From the NCBI GenBank assembly GCA_949825045.1, contig OX463815.1:28883356-28947355 (forward strand): a stretch of DNA of 64,000 nt. The letters run 5' to 3'. This document shows positions 39,923 to 51,900 of the stretch, one piece after another (the stretch's first letter is position 1; every line of letters begins with the position of its first letter). A model generated the notes under the pieces. That model was not told where the DNA came from and searched no databases. It saw only the letters and a program-made list of their open reading frames with translations. The translations under genes were made by a program, and so were the position numbers. This DNA comes from Argyresthia goedartella. Its lineage: Eukaryota; Arthropoda; Insecta; Lepidoptera; Argyresthiidae.

Positions 39923-42004
39923 ATGGATAGTAATTTAAAAACTCTGAATGAATTAGACAACACAAGTTGTGCACATTCAGTGTCGTGTGATATCTTAGAT
40001 CTTCATCAATTTATGCCTTCAAATGATAATAGTCTCTCAATTATATCACAAAACATAAGGAGTATTTGTGCTAACTTTGATAATCTTGAGCTAACATTAT
40101 CACAATTAAAGTATGAAGCTGATATATTAATACTAACAGAATGTTGGCTTAATCATGACAAACCAGTCCCTTTATTAGAATCTTATTCTTCCCACACTAC
40201 TTGCAACCTTTTGAATAAGAGTGATGGCGTAGTTGTTTATGTCAAAAACAACCTTAATGCTAATGTTACCGAAATAAAACTTGAGCATGCCTCCTGTTTA
40301 CAAATTAATATCGAAGATGTCTCTATCCTTGGAATATACAGATCGCCATCCCACATTGACCCATTTATCACCTCTTTTAATAACCACTTAGAGTCCTTAC
40401 AAACTAAGAGAAATTTAATCATAGTTGGTGACCTAAATATTAATATTATTCCTAAGGAAAATGAAACTTCAACAGAACGAAACAACAGAATAAAATACTT
40501 AGATATTAACGCTCTTCATGGATTGCTTCCAGGTCATTTGCTCCCTACTAGAGGTGATAACTGCCTAGATCACTTTTTTCTAAAACTACAAACAACCAAG
40601 TATAATACATTTATAGCTGTATTAAACACAACTATCACAGACCATCTCATGACATTTTTAAATTTGAAATACTCTAAACATAGAAATAAAATCAATAGAA
40701 GTAAAATTAATATAAATTACGATAATGCCTTAAAAAGTTTAGAACAAAAAAATCTAGGACTACTACTTACTTTAAATAACTCTAACATAATACTAGACTT
40801 ACTAATACATAAAATAACTGATTCTTTAGAAGAAAACAGCACAATAGTCCGAATTCCTAGAAATAAAAGAACAATAAAACCATGGATAAGCAGTGGCATA
40901 TTACGCTGCATAAATAATAGAAACAAACTTCAGAAAAATTTACGCTTAGATCCCCATAATGAAATTCTTAGAATAACGTATAAAAGATACCGCAACTACT
41001 GCAATAACCTAATAAAGAAACTGAAACGTCAATACGAAAAAGAATTACTAGCTAGCTCAACAAAAAACCCTAAAACTCTTTGGCAAACCATAAAAGCGAT
41101 TACAAATCTTAATAATACCAAATCTAAAAACTCTAGTCTCCTAAATCTCAAATCAACCCCGAAAGACTCAGTAAACTACGTAAATACATTTTTTGCCAAC
41201 ATTGGAAAAAAACTTGCCCAGGAAATCACATCCGACAAATCATATAGTAATAAAATCCAAATTGAAACAGGAAGATCTGTCATGTCACAACCCTCATCCT
41301 TTGTTCTTCTTGACACTGACCCACAAGAGGTCAATAGAATCATTTCAAATCTGAAATCAGGTAGTTCTCTCGGTCTCGACAATATATCACCATGTTTTCT
41401 AAAACTTTCTAAGTTTCTTCTAATTCCTGTAATCTATCACTTCGCCAACATATGTTTTCAACAAGGCATCTTCCCGTCGCGTCTAAAACAAGCTATTATA
41501 ACACCAGTGTACAAAAATGGTAACAAAGAAGACATTAATAATTTTAGACCTATTTCTGTTCTTCCTTCGATATCCAAAATATTAGAAAAACTATTAAATA
41601 ACAGACTTCTTAATTACTTAGAAAAAAACTTTATTTTATCTCCCTCGCAATATGGATTTAGACAGGCAAGATCTACTGAAGACGCAGTCTCAGATCTCAG
41701 TTCCTTAATAACTGAACGTGTAGACAACAAACTTAAATGCTTAACGGTGTTCCTTGATCTGAAGAAAGTCTTCGATACTGTTTATATTCCTATCCTTATA
41801 AACAAGCTAGAAAGTATTGGTATTAGAGGTTACCCGCTAGCTCTTTTTATAGACTATCTCAGTGAACGTAAGCAACAAGTTAAAATAGAATCACATATTA
41901 GTGAGGAGTCTGACATTACATATGGAGTTCCCCAAGGAAGTGTCCTTGGGCCTACACTCTTTTTGATCTATATTAATGATATAAGCATAATATTAATCCC
42001 TTAA
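39923..42004 (+). CDS. CR1-like LINE ORF2, part 1: endonuclease and most of RT
   Basis: 693 codons. Endonuclease: IISQNIRSICANFDNLELTL, ILILTECWL, LGIYRSPSHIDPF, IIVGDLNINI, TDHLMTFLNL. Reverse transcriptase: LKQAIITPVYKNGNKEDINN, FRPISVLPSISKILEKLLNN, SQYGFRQARSTEDAVSDLSS, TVFLDLKKVFDTVYIPILIN and YGVPQGSVLGPTLFLIYIND. The frame is lost at about 41985-42005 just before the catalytic YADD box, which continues in the next frame. Otherwise uninterrupted, so decay is recent. Confidence 0.8.
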   Translation: MDSNLKTLNELDNTSCAHSVSCDILDLHQFMPSNDNSLSIISQNIRSICANFDNLELTLSQLKYEADILILTECWLNHDKPVPLLESYSSHTTCNLLNKSDGVVVYVKNNLNANVTEIKLEHASCLQINIEDVSILGIYRSPSHIDPFITSFNNHLESLQTKRNLIIVGDLNINIIPKENETSTERNNRIKYLDINALHGLLPGHLLPTRGDNCLDHFFLKLQTTKYNTFIAVLNTTITDHLMTFLNLKYSKHRNKINRSKININYDNALKSLEQKNLGLLLTLNNSNIILDLLIHKITDSLEENSTIVRIPRNKRTIKPWISSGILRCINNRNKLQKNLRLDPHNEILRITYKRYRNYCNNLIKKLKRQYEKELLASSTKNPKTLWQTIKAITNLNNTKSKNSSLLNLKSTPKDSVNYVNTFFANIGKKLAQEITSDKSYSNKIQIETGRSVMSQPSSFVLLDTDPQEVNRIISNLKSGSSLGLDNISPCFLKLSKFLLIPVIYHFANICFQQGIFPSRLKQAIITPVYKNGNKEDINNFRPISVLPSISKILEKLLNNRLLNYLEKNFILSPSQYGFRQARSTEDAVSDLSSLITERVDNKLKCLTVFLDLKKVFDTVYIPILINKLESIGIRGYPLALFIDYLSERKQQVKIESHISEESDITYGVPQGSVLGPTLFLIYINDISIILIP

Positions 42005-42005
42005 G

Positions 42006-42890
42006 CTCAGTAATGCTCAAATATTTTCCTACGCAGATGACACTGCAATCGTCTTCCATGGTCAATCTTGGGAAGAGACCAAGGAGCTGACTGAGAAAGG
42101 ACTAACAAGAATTAACTGTTGGCTAAAAAATAACATGTTATCCCTCAACACGTCTAAAACTAATTATATGTGCTTTACTATGAACAAACGAACCCAACCC
42201 AAATCTAACTTCAAAATTAAAATACACAGCTGTAACCAACCATCTGACACGTGTGACTGCCCAGTGTTGGATAAGCTTCCTAAAGTAAAATATTTGGGTA
42301 CTATGCTGGACGAAAGGTTGTCTTGGTTTTATCATATTGAACTGGTAACTAACAGGATTAGAAAGATGATGTGGATTTTAAAAAAGCTAAGACATGTTAC
42401 ACTGGGGTCACTACTAAATCAAATATACACTGCACTTGTTCAATCCATTATTTCTTACTGCATCCCGATATGGGGTGGAGCAACTAAAACGAGATTCTTA
42501 GAACTTGAAAGATCTCAACGATCCCTCATAAAGGTTATGTACTTCCTACCTTATAGATTTCCCACCACTCAACTCTATCTTAAATCCAACTTACTTTCTA
42601 TCAGGAAAATCTACATTCTTAATACAATTATTAAAAAACACCGACAATTACCATTTAACCCTAATCTACCTGAAACTCGACGACATTACACAGTCTCTGA
42701 TATTACTCAGTACAAATCGAATTTTGCCCAAAGACAGTATAAAATACAAGCAAGTTTTCTTTACAATAAAATAAATAAAATATTAAGTATTTACAAACTC
42801 ACTACTAGATATGTTAAACAATCGCTTATAAAATGGCTTACAAGTCTGGACTATGATGAGGTTGAATCTTTGTTCAAACGTTCCACTTAA
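42006..42890 (+). CDS. CR1-like LINE ORF2, part 2: RT catalytic box to C terminus
   Basis: Frame +1 relative to part 1. Begins LSNAQIFSYADDTAIVFHGQ (YADD), then INCWLKNNMLSLNTSKTNYM, VKYLGTMLDERLSWFYHIEL, IYTALVQSIISYCIPIWGGA and LELERSQRSLIKVMYF, ending VESLFKRST and TAA. No RNase H domain. It is the rest of one ORF2, separated by a single indel. Confidence 0.8.
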   Translation, partial: LSNAQIFSYADDTAIVFHGQSWEETKELTEKGLTRINCWLKNNMLSLNTSKTNYMCFTMNKRTQPKSNFKIKIHSCNQPSDTCDCPVLDKLPKVKYLGTMLDERLSWFYHIELVTNRIRKMMWILKKLRHVTLGSLLNQIYTALVQSIISYCIPIWGGATKTRFLELERSQRSLIKVMYFLPYRFPTTQLYLKSNLLSIRKIYILNTIIKKHRQLPFNPNLPETRRHYTVSDITQYKSNFAQRQYKIQASFLYNKINKILSIYKLTTRYVKQSLIKWLTSLDYDEVESLFKRST

Positions 42891-43075
42891 CAATGTATTG
42901 TTTAAAACTGTATCATAATAGCCTATATTGTATAAACAAGCATATGAATACATACATATGTAACTTATATAATTACAGTATTTTAGAATTAACTTCCTAA
43001 GTGTTAATTACTTATGTTAATACTTTGATTAAATTTAATATTAAATATAAGTTTCTGTAGTGATGGTGGTGAGAG

Positions 43076-43109
43076 GTTGTCTTACTGTTGCTATCAACAG
43101 TAAGACAAC
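43076..43109 (+). other. Perfect 15-bp stem-loop in LINE 3' UTR
   Basis: GTTGTCTTACTGTTG, loop CTAT, CAACAGTAAGACAAC. Stem-loops near the 3' end can be the RT recognition structure of LINEs; that role here is inference. Confidence 0.75.
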
Positions 43110-43130
43110 TTTTCATTATTGTTACTTAGG

Positions 43131-43237
43131 TCCATTTGCACCAAAATTATGATGCTATTTAGCAGTTGTATAATAACAATAATAACAATGTAATAATCGC
43201 TTAGCGCACTAATCACAAATTATCTGTGCAAATGACA
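43131..43237. mobile_element. Possible ~105-bp MITE
   Basis: GTCCATTTGCAC at the left and GTGCAAATGACA at the right are imperfect inverted repeats around AT-rich sequence. Confidence 0.3.
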
Positions 43238-43369
43238 CTTAACACTCTAGAATTTTTTTAAACAAATACATAAATGTGTTTATTTCTTAAATGTTCATTG
43301 TGGAAGGTAGGTATCTCCTGATACAGGTATTGCAATACTTAAAAGGAGATCCCACGTCGAACGATTATC

Positions 43370-44638
43370 GTTCACTGGTCCCATAAGGATTCTACATATC
43401 TTGTCAAAAGTCTCCAAAAACTAGAAAATGTTAACCAACCTCTATATCAAAGGAATATGAAACCTCTGTTTAGTACTAACTTTAATGCTCTTATCCATTC
43501 TCCTATCATTATTCTGTCTCTTGGGATCTCGAAATCATCCCCCGACGCTAATACTTCTTTTAATGAAATTGTAGCCAATTCTTGGAGTGATTGGCTACTT
43601 GTTCTTACTGATGCCTCCAAACTCCAAGAGTCCGGGTGTGTTGGAGCTGCGGTTTGGATGCCAAGATATAAAATCATTCTCAATTATTAATGCCCCCCTC
43701 TTTCATCGGTATTCACAGGTGAGTCGGTAGCGATTCTGGAAGCCATCCTTTATGTTTTATCCCATAAATTGAATAAGACCATAATTATTACAGATTCTCT
43801 TAGTTGTCTTCAAGCCATCAAGTCAAACCAATTCAGAGTTAAAATTAGATTCCCAGTAATTTAAAAAATTAAAGAAGCTCTTTATGACTGTCATTTACAG
43901 GGCATAGAAATTATTCTGGCTTGGATCCCTGGCCATGCGGGTGTTACGGGAAATGAGGTGGCAGATTCTTGTGCAAAGAATGCCGTTGTATTGGGCGGTC
44001 CTAAACATTTTCATAATTCAAGCTCAGATATATGTTCTTTATCAAAAACCCATCTTTATAAATCCTGGAACGATTCCTGGCAAGATAGCCGTCAGGTCAA
44101 AGGTAGATATTATGGAGATATACAGAATTCAGTCCCACCGTCGTTTGTCGACTCCGTTTGGGTCATGCCTGCACTCCGGTGCATCTTGCTAAAATAAGGG
44201 TCCGGGACAACTCCCTTTGTGAGTGTGGTATTGCGGAGGGTTCTGCTGACCACATCTTTTTTTAATGCCGCAATCTTAAATTTTCTTTACACAATTTTCT
44301 TCCGCCGTATATTCCTAGACCTACCAATTTTAAAACCATATTATCATGTGTCAATTCTCCATTCATCCAAATCTTGTGCAATTTCATTAATATAAATAAC
44401 ATCAAACTTTAACTCTACATAGTTTTTACATAGTATTTGTTGTAGTCTAACTAAACTAACATAATTTAATATTTATGTATCTATTGTGTTTTTTTTTTCA
44501 GTTTGTTCTAGATACAGAAAACCCTGTGTGTGATTTGTACCGAAACATAGTTTATGTAATAAACGTGTCATTTCTGAATCTTGACATTGGCAGAATCATC
44601 AAACCGATGGAAGCCACCGTATAAAAAATTGATTGATT
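43370..44638 (+). mobile_element. I-like LINE copy 1, 3' part
   Basis: Resumes homology to the copy at 60.96-64 kb at TGGTCCCATAAGGATTC (43377) and runs to the shared 3' end TTGGCAGAATCATCAAACCG and an (ATTG)n tail. Relative to copy 2, about 0.6 kb between 34199 and 43370 is missing. Confidence 0.8.
43457..44240 (+). pseudogene. I-like LINE RNase H and C-terminal region, broken
   Basis: RNase H: WLLVLTDASKLQESGCVGAA (first Asp), GESVAILEAI-like segment (Glu), IITDSL (Asp), GNEVADSCAKNAVVL (last Asp). Then SKTHLYKSWNDSWQDSRQVK and CECGIAEGSADHIFF, the usual C-terminal Cys/His motif with its last Cys lost to a stop. Several stops and frameshifts. Confidence 0.7.
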
Positions 44639-44653
44639 GATGTTCTGGTGGAT
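44639..44653 (+). repeat. Target-site duplication, right (15 bp)
   Basis: GATGTTCTGGTGGAT directly after the (ATTG)n tail of the LINE. Confidence 0.8.
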
Positions 44654-44739
44654 TAAATGAACAATCATACATACCGATCAAACACATAACCCTTCTTTTC
44701 GCTTCGCTGTAATCGGGTAAAAAAACAAACATAGCGTCA

Positions 44740-44870
44740 TGGCTTTTTCCCTATGAAGTGGTATAGGCACAGTTATTACAAACTATTCACTCCACACCAT
44801 CCTACCATTGTACGGGGGTACCAAATCCTTCGTGCGCAAGTTCGACTCGCACTTTACCGGTTTTTAATAA
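44740..44870 (+). repeat. End fragment of the CTCGCACTTG repeat
   Basis: AAACTATTCACTCCACACCA and CCTTCGTGCGCAAGTTCGAC match 3085-3170. It forms the right half of the composite repeat whose left half is at 30420-30640. Confidence 0.65.
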
Positions 44871-45005
44871 TGTTTTCAGTATACGTATACTTTTAAGTAT
44901 AAACCGACTGCACTTTCTGAAATTATTTCGCTTCGAAGACAATGAATAAAAAAAAAAAACGTAATCTGTTTTAGGTATACTCCCCGAACCCATGTCACTA
45001 AATTT

Positions 45006-45076
45006 CTGAACCAAGCAAATATACATACTTACCAAGTTTTATTTCGTATAAAACTTGGTATATTTGCTTGGTTCAG
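45006..45076. other. Long near-perfect hairpin upstream of NUP35
   Basis: CTGAACCAAGCAAATA and TACCAAGTTTTAT on the 5' side pair with ATAAAACTTGGTA and TATTTGCTTGGTTCAG on the 3' side, with one 6-nt bulge and a small loop (TTCG). About 29 paired bases. Could be a MITE remnant; a small-RNA precursor is possible but unsupported. Confidence 0.7.
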
Positions 45077-45079
45077 GAA

Positions 45080-45748
45080 TGGAGTGATCATAGTACAAGT
45101 TTTTGAATGAATGGTTCAGTTCAATGCCGTGCATATTTTTGCATGAGTTTTTTTTAATCTCGGTCCTCTGGTGGGAAAAAAATAATATTTCCACTCGGGA
45201 TTTTTTTCCAAGTCAATAATAACATTAATAACAGTAAGTAACAAAACTATTATCTGGTTACATTGGTAAACTATTTAGCTTTTTTCTACAAAATTAGCAG
45301 CGACAGCATTATAAAACATGATGTACGGAAGACGGAATGGAAAATGGCAGAAAAAAAACCTTGGTAACCCTACGTTTTTTATTTATATAAAAATTTGTTT
45401 TAGGTAATATAGTGAGATGTCTTCCCTTTAACGTTGGACCATTATTTAAGGGACACCCTGTACAAACTAACATATGCATAGTAAAAATCAGCAAGAGAAT
45501 GAAAGACCTCGCACGTGCCCGTCTTTCTAAAGTCCTTCCCCAAAATTATATACTACGGTAACACTTTTTTCAAATGTCAACGTCAAAATCAAACATTGTT
45601 TAAAAAAATAAATGTTGTGCAGCGCGGGGCCGTTTGTTCGCTTCTAATTTATTAATTGGATATAATCTACATAAGTTAAATACCTAGCAAGATATACATA
45701 CAGTGTTTGAACTACTTCTCTTGCCTGAAGTAGAGAGACAAAAGTACA
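45080..45748. other. Upstream region of NUP35
   Basis: AT-rich, with GGGACACCCTGTAC at 45451-45464 resembling a Tc1-like terminal repeat. No clear TATA box or other promoter element could be assigned. Contains the NUP35 5' UTR. Confidence 0.35.
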
Positions 45749-45902
45749 ATGGAACCTATGACCCTCGGTAGCCCAACTCATTCGCCGTCAGGAAGTCCAA
45801 ACGTGGGGTATTTACCACCGTTCCTTCTAGGCGAAATAAATCCACCAGCTACCCCTAGAACGAACAGCTTATCCCCTACTAAGGGAAGAAACTTGGCATT
45901 TG
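45749..45902 (+). CDS. NUP35: NUP35 exon 1
   Basis: ATG at 45749; 51 codons plus one base, ending GRNLAF and donor GTGCGT. Rich in Ser-Pro/Thr-Pro sites, as expected for the mitotically phosphorylated N terminus. In-frame Met4 is the alternative start; Met1 is kept as the first ATG. Confidence 0.88.
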
Positions 45903-48900
45903 GTGCGTAATTCGTTTGTATCTTTTCGAAATATTTTTTAACCAAACAAAATCAAATGCCTTTATTTTAAGGCAAAAGTGCCTGGAAATAAACGCATTTG
46001 TTTGTTTAAATCTTGATGAAATTGTTCATTTCCTGGACAGCTATACAATAATCACTTTAACACCACAAACATAAAATAATACTACAAATACGTAAGACAG
46101 ATGATCGTTTTTGATTACAGGATCACCAACCAGTCCGCAAACCTCAACACCAGATCAGAAAGCGTACCGACAGAACATATCTATGCACCAGCAAGCACTG
46201 TACAACCAACAGAACATCTACTCAAACATTCCAGCATCCCCTAACATATCATACTCTAACAAACCTAATGGACCTCCCATAGAAGACCTATTTGATACTA
46301 TAAAAAGTAATGATCAATCAATTAACAAGTCTGCATATCAGGATCATAGTTTTTTAGGTTACGGCAATCATCCTTCGATGCTACAAAATTCCTTTGTCAA
46401 TGCTTCCATAAACAACCAATCGTTGGCATCACCGTGGCAGGATGGTAGTCATGAGGTGGACGAACATTGGGTGACTGTGTTTGGTTTTCCGCCAAATGCT
46501 GCTAACACGGTTGTGGCTAGGTTCAGCAACTGTGGAGCAATACTTGGTGAGTAATCCAACTAATATTACTAGTGATTCAGTGAGATCAGTAGACATTGCT
46601 TGTTTAAAATGTTAAGCTTTAGGTTTGCTAGAAGTACATTCGAATTTTGATGTTCAATGATGAGTTGATGACTGAGTCAGTCATTGACATGATTTTGATG
46701 AGTCAGTCAGTGACATTATGACAGAACTTTAAAAGGATGTTGTTTCCAATCTATTGGTTTTATTCACGGAATTTTGGGAATTTGCCGATATAAATTGTTG
46801 CATATTTATTAGTCACAGAAAATTCAGGTAGCTAGCTTTATGTACAAAATAGTTTCAGGGGAGTGGAAAATACCGGAAGTACTTCCCCCTCCACTCCCCC
46901 CTTTTGAATGTTTTTTGCAACATCTTGTCTAGAATGAAGCCCTTAGTGAGCCTCTCAAATATCAAATGCAACCTGTAGGCGAGAACAGACACAGACAAAG
47001 GCATTTTTTGCCAATCTCAAAATTGGAAGCTTCACTCGCTCCGTCAATAAATGTAAAAGTAGCAATGTTTGGATGTTTGTGAGTTTTTGCCTCAATCACG
47101 CTAAAACAGCTGAACGGATTTCAATGGGATTTTACATAGAGATTAACATATAGGATGCATTTTATCCGACTGCACCGGAAGGAGGGTAACATTATCTCGG
47201 TAAATAATAAATCCTTGGAACATGCAGATGAAGTTGTGGGCATCAGCTAGTTAATAATAATTAATAATGAAATAGATTGGTGACATCATGACGCTGACTT
47301 GAGTCATAGAGAAGTAGTTGTAAGAAGCCAAGTTTTTTATTAGCCTGTCCTATAAAACTTACTCTTGATACCATGGGAGCCTTAAGGCTCATTCACACAG
47401 GGGTTCTAGGTAGTAACGGCCACCCGATGGTTCTTTACACTACTCTTGCCATCGCACCGGCAGCGGCTGATGCGACGGCCTTAGCATTCTTCGGCGGCCA
47501 ATGCATTCTATGGCGCCTGATACGGGGGCCGTTGCGTTGGCTGCGGCTTACAGGGTCCTAGTCCTTCTACTGTATGAAATACTTCTACTCTGTGCCCAGT
47601 TGTATATCCTTAACCTTAACTTGCATTGCCAAACTTGTAGATTAAAGGTAAACAGAAATATTGTCATTGGCCAGTACAAAAAATTGCCGGCTCTTGACGC
47701 TGGTCAAACCATTCGCCACTGGGCGAATATCTACAATTGGGTCGGACCATAAGTTTTATCACATAACTCAAACTTAGAATTAGGAACGCGAATAAAAAAA
47801 AAGTTATGGGCGTTCGAAATACGAAAATTTTAACAAACTTGATTCATAATTTTGGTTGTCTGTAAAGTCGGTTTACGGTAATTTTATGTGATAGATAACG
47901 TCATAAGAAACGCTTAGGCCGATCGTGCCTCTCTATCGCTTGTTCCGCGCTCTCGCTTGCACGCTCGGCTCAGGCGCTTGACACTTTTTCGTGCGTGCAG
48001 CCGGCGTTCATCGATTTATAAGACGTTATCACGTCAAAAACAGACAGAATGATAGTGTATGCGCATAACAGTGAAGAAGCGAACAGACGTATCGCGCGTA
48101 TTCAGCGTGGTCACCATCCTTCTTAATTCATTGTTTGGTTTGGGGTTTCCTATTCGGGCCCAACTCAGGTGCATTTTTATGAAAAAGGATTTAAAACAAG
48201 TGCACTCGTGTACCAAAACACAGAGGCTCTTTCACAGATAATGTTCAAAAACAGACACTAGGAATTCCAGAAGGAATCTGCACCAGCTTTCTGCCTTATG
48301 AGAAAGCTCTCAAAATTGGCTCGCCTCCCATGGAATCCACTTTATCAGACATGAAGACTGGCCCTCCTCGAAAATTTCGTTTGATATAAATATTTGTACC
48401 TATTACAAAGATTTTTGTGTAATTTATTAGAACAAACTTGATCTATAAGAAGTATACATTTTTAATTACTAAAATTGGGAAATAAGTGCGTTGTAGCGTT
48501 GTTGTCATCGTTGCTAATTCACGAAAATCCAGAGGGACACAACGTGGGCGCTATTCCCCACGGGATATTCAGACGATGAATAGTTAATGGCAGCGCTGAA
48601 AAACCCCGTGTGGTACAAGCGTCGCGCTGGCTTTACGAGCGGTTCGAAATTCTGAAAAGACCGTGGGGTACAACGCGGTGCAGCCTATTTACGTAACGTT
48701 AGAATCGAAGTTATGGCTAGTTATCCCAAGTGTCAAAAGAAGGTAGAATATATTACATCATCATAAGAACAATAACGGTAGAACGCTGCAACTTTGCCTG
48801 CATTTTGAAGTATTTGTTCGATATTTTTTATTTAGTGAGCAGTCGTATGTTTTACCATTTTAATATGCAAATTTGAACCTTAGCGCGTATGCCTTCAGAT

Positions 48901-51900
48901 CGCCATATAACTACTTGGTACTTAGCTATATATACTTTGAAAGATCCAGGCAAAGTTGAGTCTAATACCGCAACTTTCCCTAGCCAAATATTCTCAATAT
49001 ATACTCTTTTTTAAATAAATTGATTTGACATATATACGGAATCGGCTTCTTTTCGGTGCACAACGTTTATCCAGCCTATTTAAGACAAAATTGATGCCAA
49101 AACAAAAGGTAGGAAATGATAGGAGGGCTTGATTGGAGTGTAGATAAGGGGGCGGGCGCCAAGGGATTTTTCCCCTTCGAATTGTTTTCGCTTTGAGGCA
49201 GCCTTACGACACACTGACCGAGGGCATCCAGAGCTCGTCCATACAAAATTGTTAAAAAGTGAAAACCTTAAGCGTAGGCGTAGTTCTACTATCTCTTCTA
49301 TGGCGTAGGCAAATTTCTCCCAAAAATACGACACAACATTGCCTGGTAGGAGAGTCGATAACAAACACCTTACACTATAGAAACAGAATCAAAACTATGT
49401 AAAAGAGAATATTTACAACTTTTAGATAATAAATTAGGACATAAAACACTCAAAGATTAAAATTTTGTTGGAGACGGTAAAACAAGCTAACATCCTACTA
49501 ATAATCGAACTGTAATTGTTGTTTTATTTTTTAATTCACAGGCGAAAAAAAAATTGTGTTTCCATTAATAAATATATAAAGCCGGATCAAGTCTATCACT
49601 CGCCGGCGAATTTCCTTTGACCGAAACCAGTACCTGTTGTAAAGTCACTTTTTTTAAAAGAAGGTATGGGGGAGTTTCTTGCCGTTTCTTCTTAACTCCA
49701 AGGCCCACCTTCCGAATCGGTGTTGTCTTTTTTTTATATAAAAAAATTACTTGTAGTTATAAGTGTACACGGTATAATTTTGACTTTGAATAAGATAATT
49801 TATTTATTTATATTCAATAAAAAAATTGAGTCTGAGTCATGTAAGCCGCTTTACGATTTTTATACAAAAATTCAAAAATTAAAATAATTAAAGGGGGCTC
49901 CCCCATACATGGAACTGAAATCAAAAAAATATATTTTTCATCAATATATGTGTGGTGTCTATAGATAGGTCTTTCAAAATGACGTTGAGGTTCCTAAAAC
50001 CATTTTTCCTCAGAGTAAATTGTTAAAGAGACGGACCCTTCCAAAGTGGAAAAATGTGTGTCCCCCCCTCTAACTTTTAAAGTAAGAGTGAAAAATCTAC
50101 AAAAAATATATGCTGTGTATCTTAAAACACACATTCAACGAAACTTGGTTTGAAAAAATAACATAAGCCGTTTTTAAGATACAAAACATTTGTTAAAAAC
50201 CGCAAAGATAATTTTGTCATTCATACAAACACTATGAAAAACAAAGTTACAACACAAACATCCAGTCACATAATTACTTGCTACAACGGAACGCTTCATG
50301 GGCGAGTCTGACTCGCACTTGTTCACTTTTTTTTTACCTGTAACATAACCAACTAAGTCAAGTCCATGTCTTTAGTAACAACCAATCAGACTACATTTAT
50401 GTAAACTGCATTAGTTCAATGCATGTTATTCTCTTTTCCAGACAAACAGTACCCAACCCAGGGTAACTGGGCGCACCTGAGATACGCCACCAAAGCAGAG
50501 AAGGAGCGAGCGATGGCACTGAGCGGCCGGCAGGTCCTGCCCGGGGTCATGGTAGGAGTGGTGGAGTGCCGGGAGCCTCCGCGACTGACGGCGCACAGTC
50601 CTGGGACCAGGATGACGTCACCAGAAAGGTAATATTTCGTGCAGTCCATTCATCCTTAATTTGCAAAAGGTAAATAATGTTCATGTGATCACAAAAATCG
50701 ATATTACAAAAGGATCATCCTACAGTTGTAGTCACAGATATCTCAACATATCTAAAAAAATAGTTCAAAGAACAACAAGTGTCCCGGAACCAAAGTTTCA
50801 GTTAAGTGTAGATTCGCCTAAACCAAATTCACGCCGTGTGGCGTGGCAAGAACGAACGAACCACCTTTAACCTAATGAACCTACCTTTAGTCCCACTGGA
50901 TTTGGTTTATTAGGGCAGTATTGGCGTATTGGACACTTCCTGTGATAGGAATTATCATATACTCTGATCCTTGGGACGAGTCTGTTCATGACATACTTTG
51001 AAGATTCGATTGAAAAGCGGTTAAATCTTCCATTTTAGTTAGGGTAACGTACCCGAAGGGTGTCAAACGGGACCCTATCACTAAGCCTCCGCTGTCCGTC
51101 CGTCAGTCCATCTGTCACCAGGCTGTATCTCATGAACCGTGGTAGTGAGACAGATGAATTTTTCACAGATGATGTATTTCTGTTGCCGCTATAACAACAT
51201 ATACTAAAAACAGAATAAAATAAATATTTAAGGGGGCTCCCATACAACAAACGTGATGTTTTTGCTCGATATTGATAAGGGCAACAGGCAGACGCTGGAA
51301 ATATTCACAGAATATTTATTTATATATTCACTTTAAAACTAGATAATTAAACTAAAATAAAACAAATATTTAAGGGGGGCTCCCACATAATCAACGTGAT
51401 TTTTTCCCTCGTTTTTGCTCGATATTGATGACGGCAACAGGTATATTATTCACTTTGAAAATAAATTATTCAATTAAAAAAGTCCCAGTGGATCTGATGT
51501 GGAGCCCCCCATGCAACAAACGTGAATTTTTTGCCGCTTTTATAGATAATTATCTATAAAACGAACTTTATTTACTACATTTAATATTTATTTCAGGTTA
51601 TGTAATTTGTTGTCTCGCCTACTTAATCTCTGACTCCGGGATGTTTTGTCGGAGTCATTGGCGTCATCGGCATAGATTTAAGCCATCTTCTGAGATCTTC
51701 GTGTTTCGGGAAACTATAACAATAAATACCAAATGTAAAAGTACCTATTTCCTATAGTATCCACTATACATTTGAACACGTTGACAGCCCACGATGACGG
51801 CATCTTACGTAAAACCAGTACATAAATTTATTACATAAACACGACTCCACAGCAAGGATCAGCCACACACCCCGGCCGGTAATGTAAACGGAGTACAAGA

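Larger units (their letters stand above)
38113..43125 (+). mobile_element. CR1-like LINE, nearly intact
   Basis: ORF1 (38693), ORF2 (39923-42890 with one frameshift) and an AT-rich 3' UTR with a stem-loop (43076-43109). It sits inside the I-like LINE, next to the piggyBac-like element. The exact 5' start is not visible; it lies between 38113 and about 38400. Confidence 0.75.
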
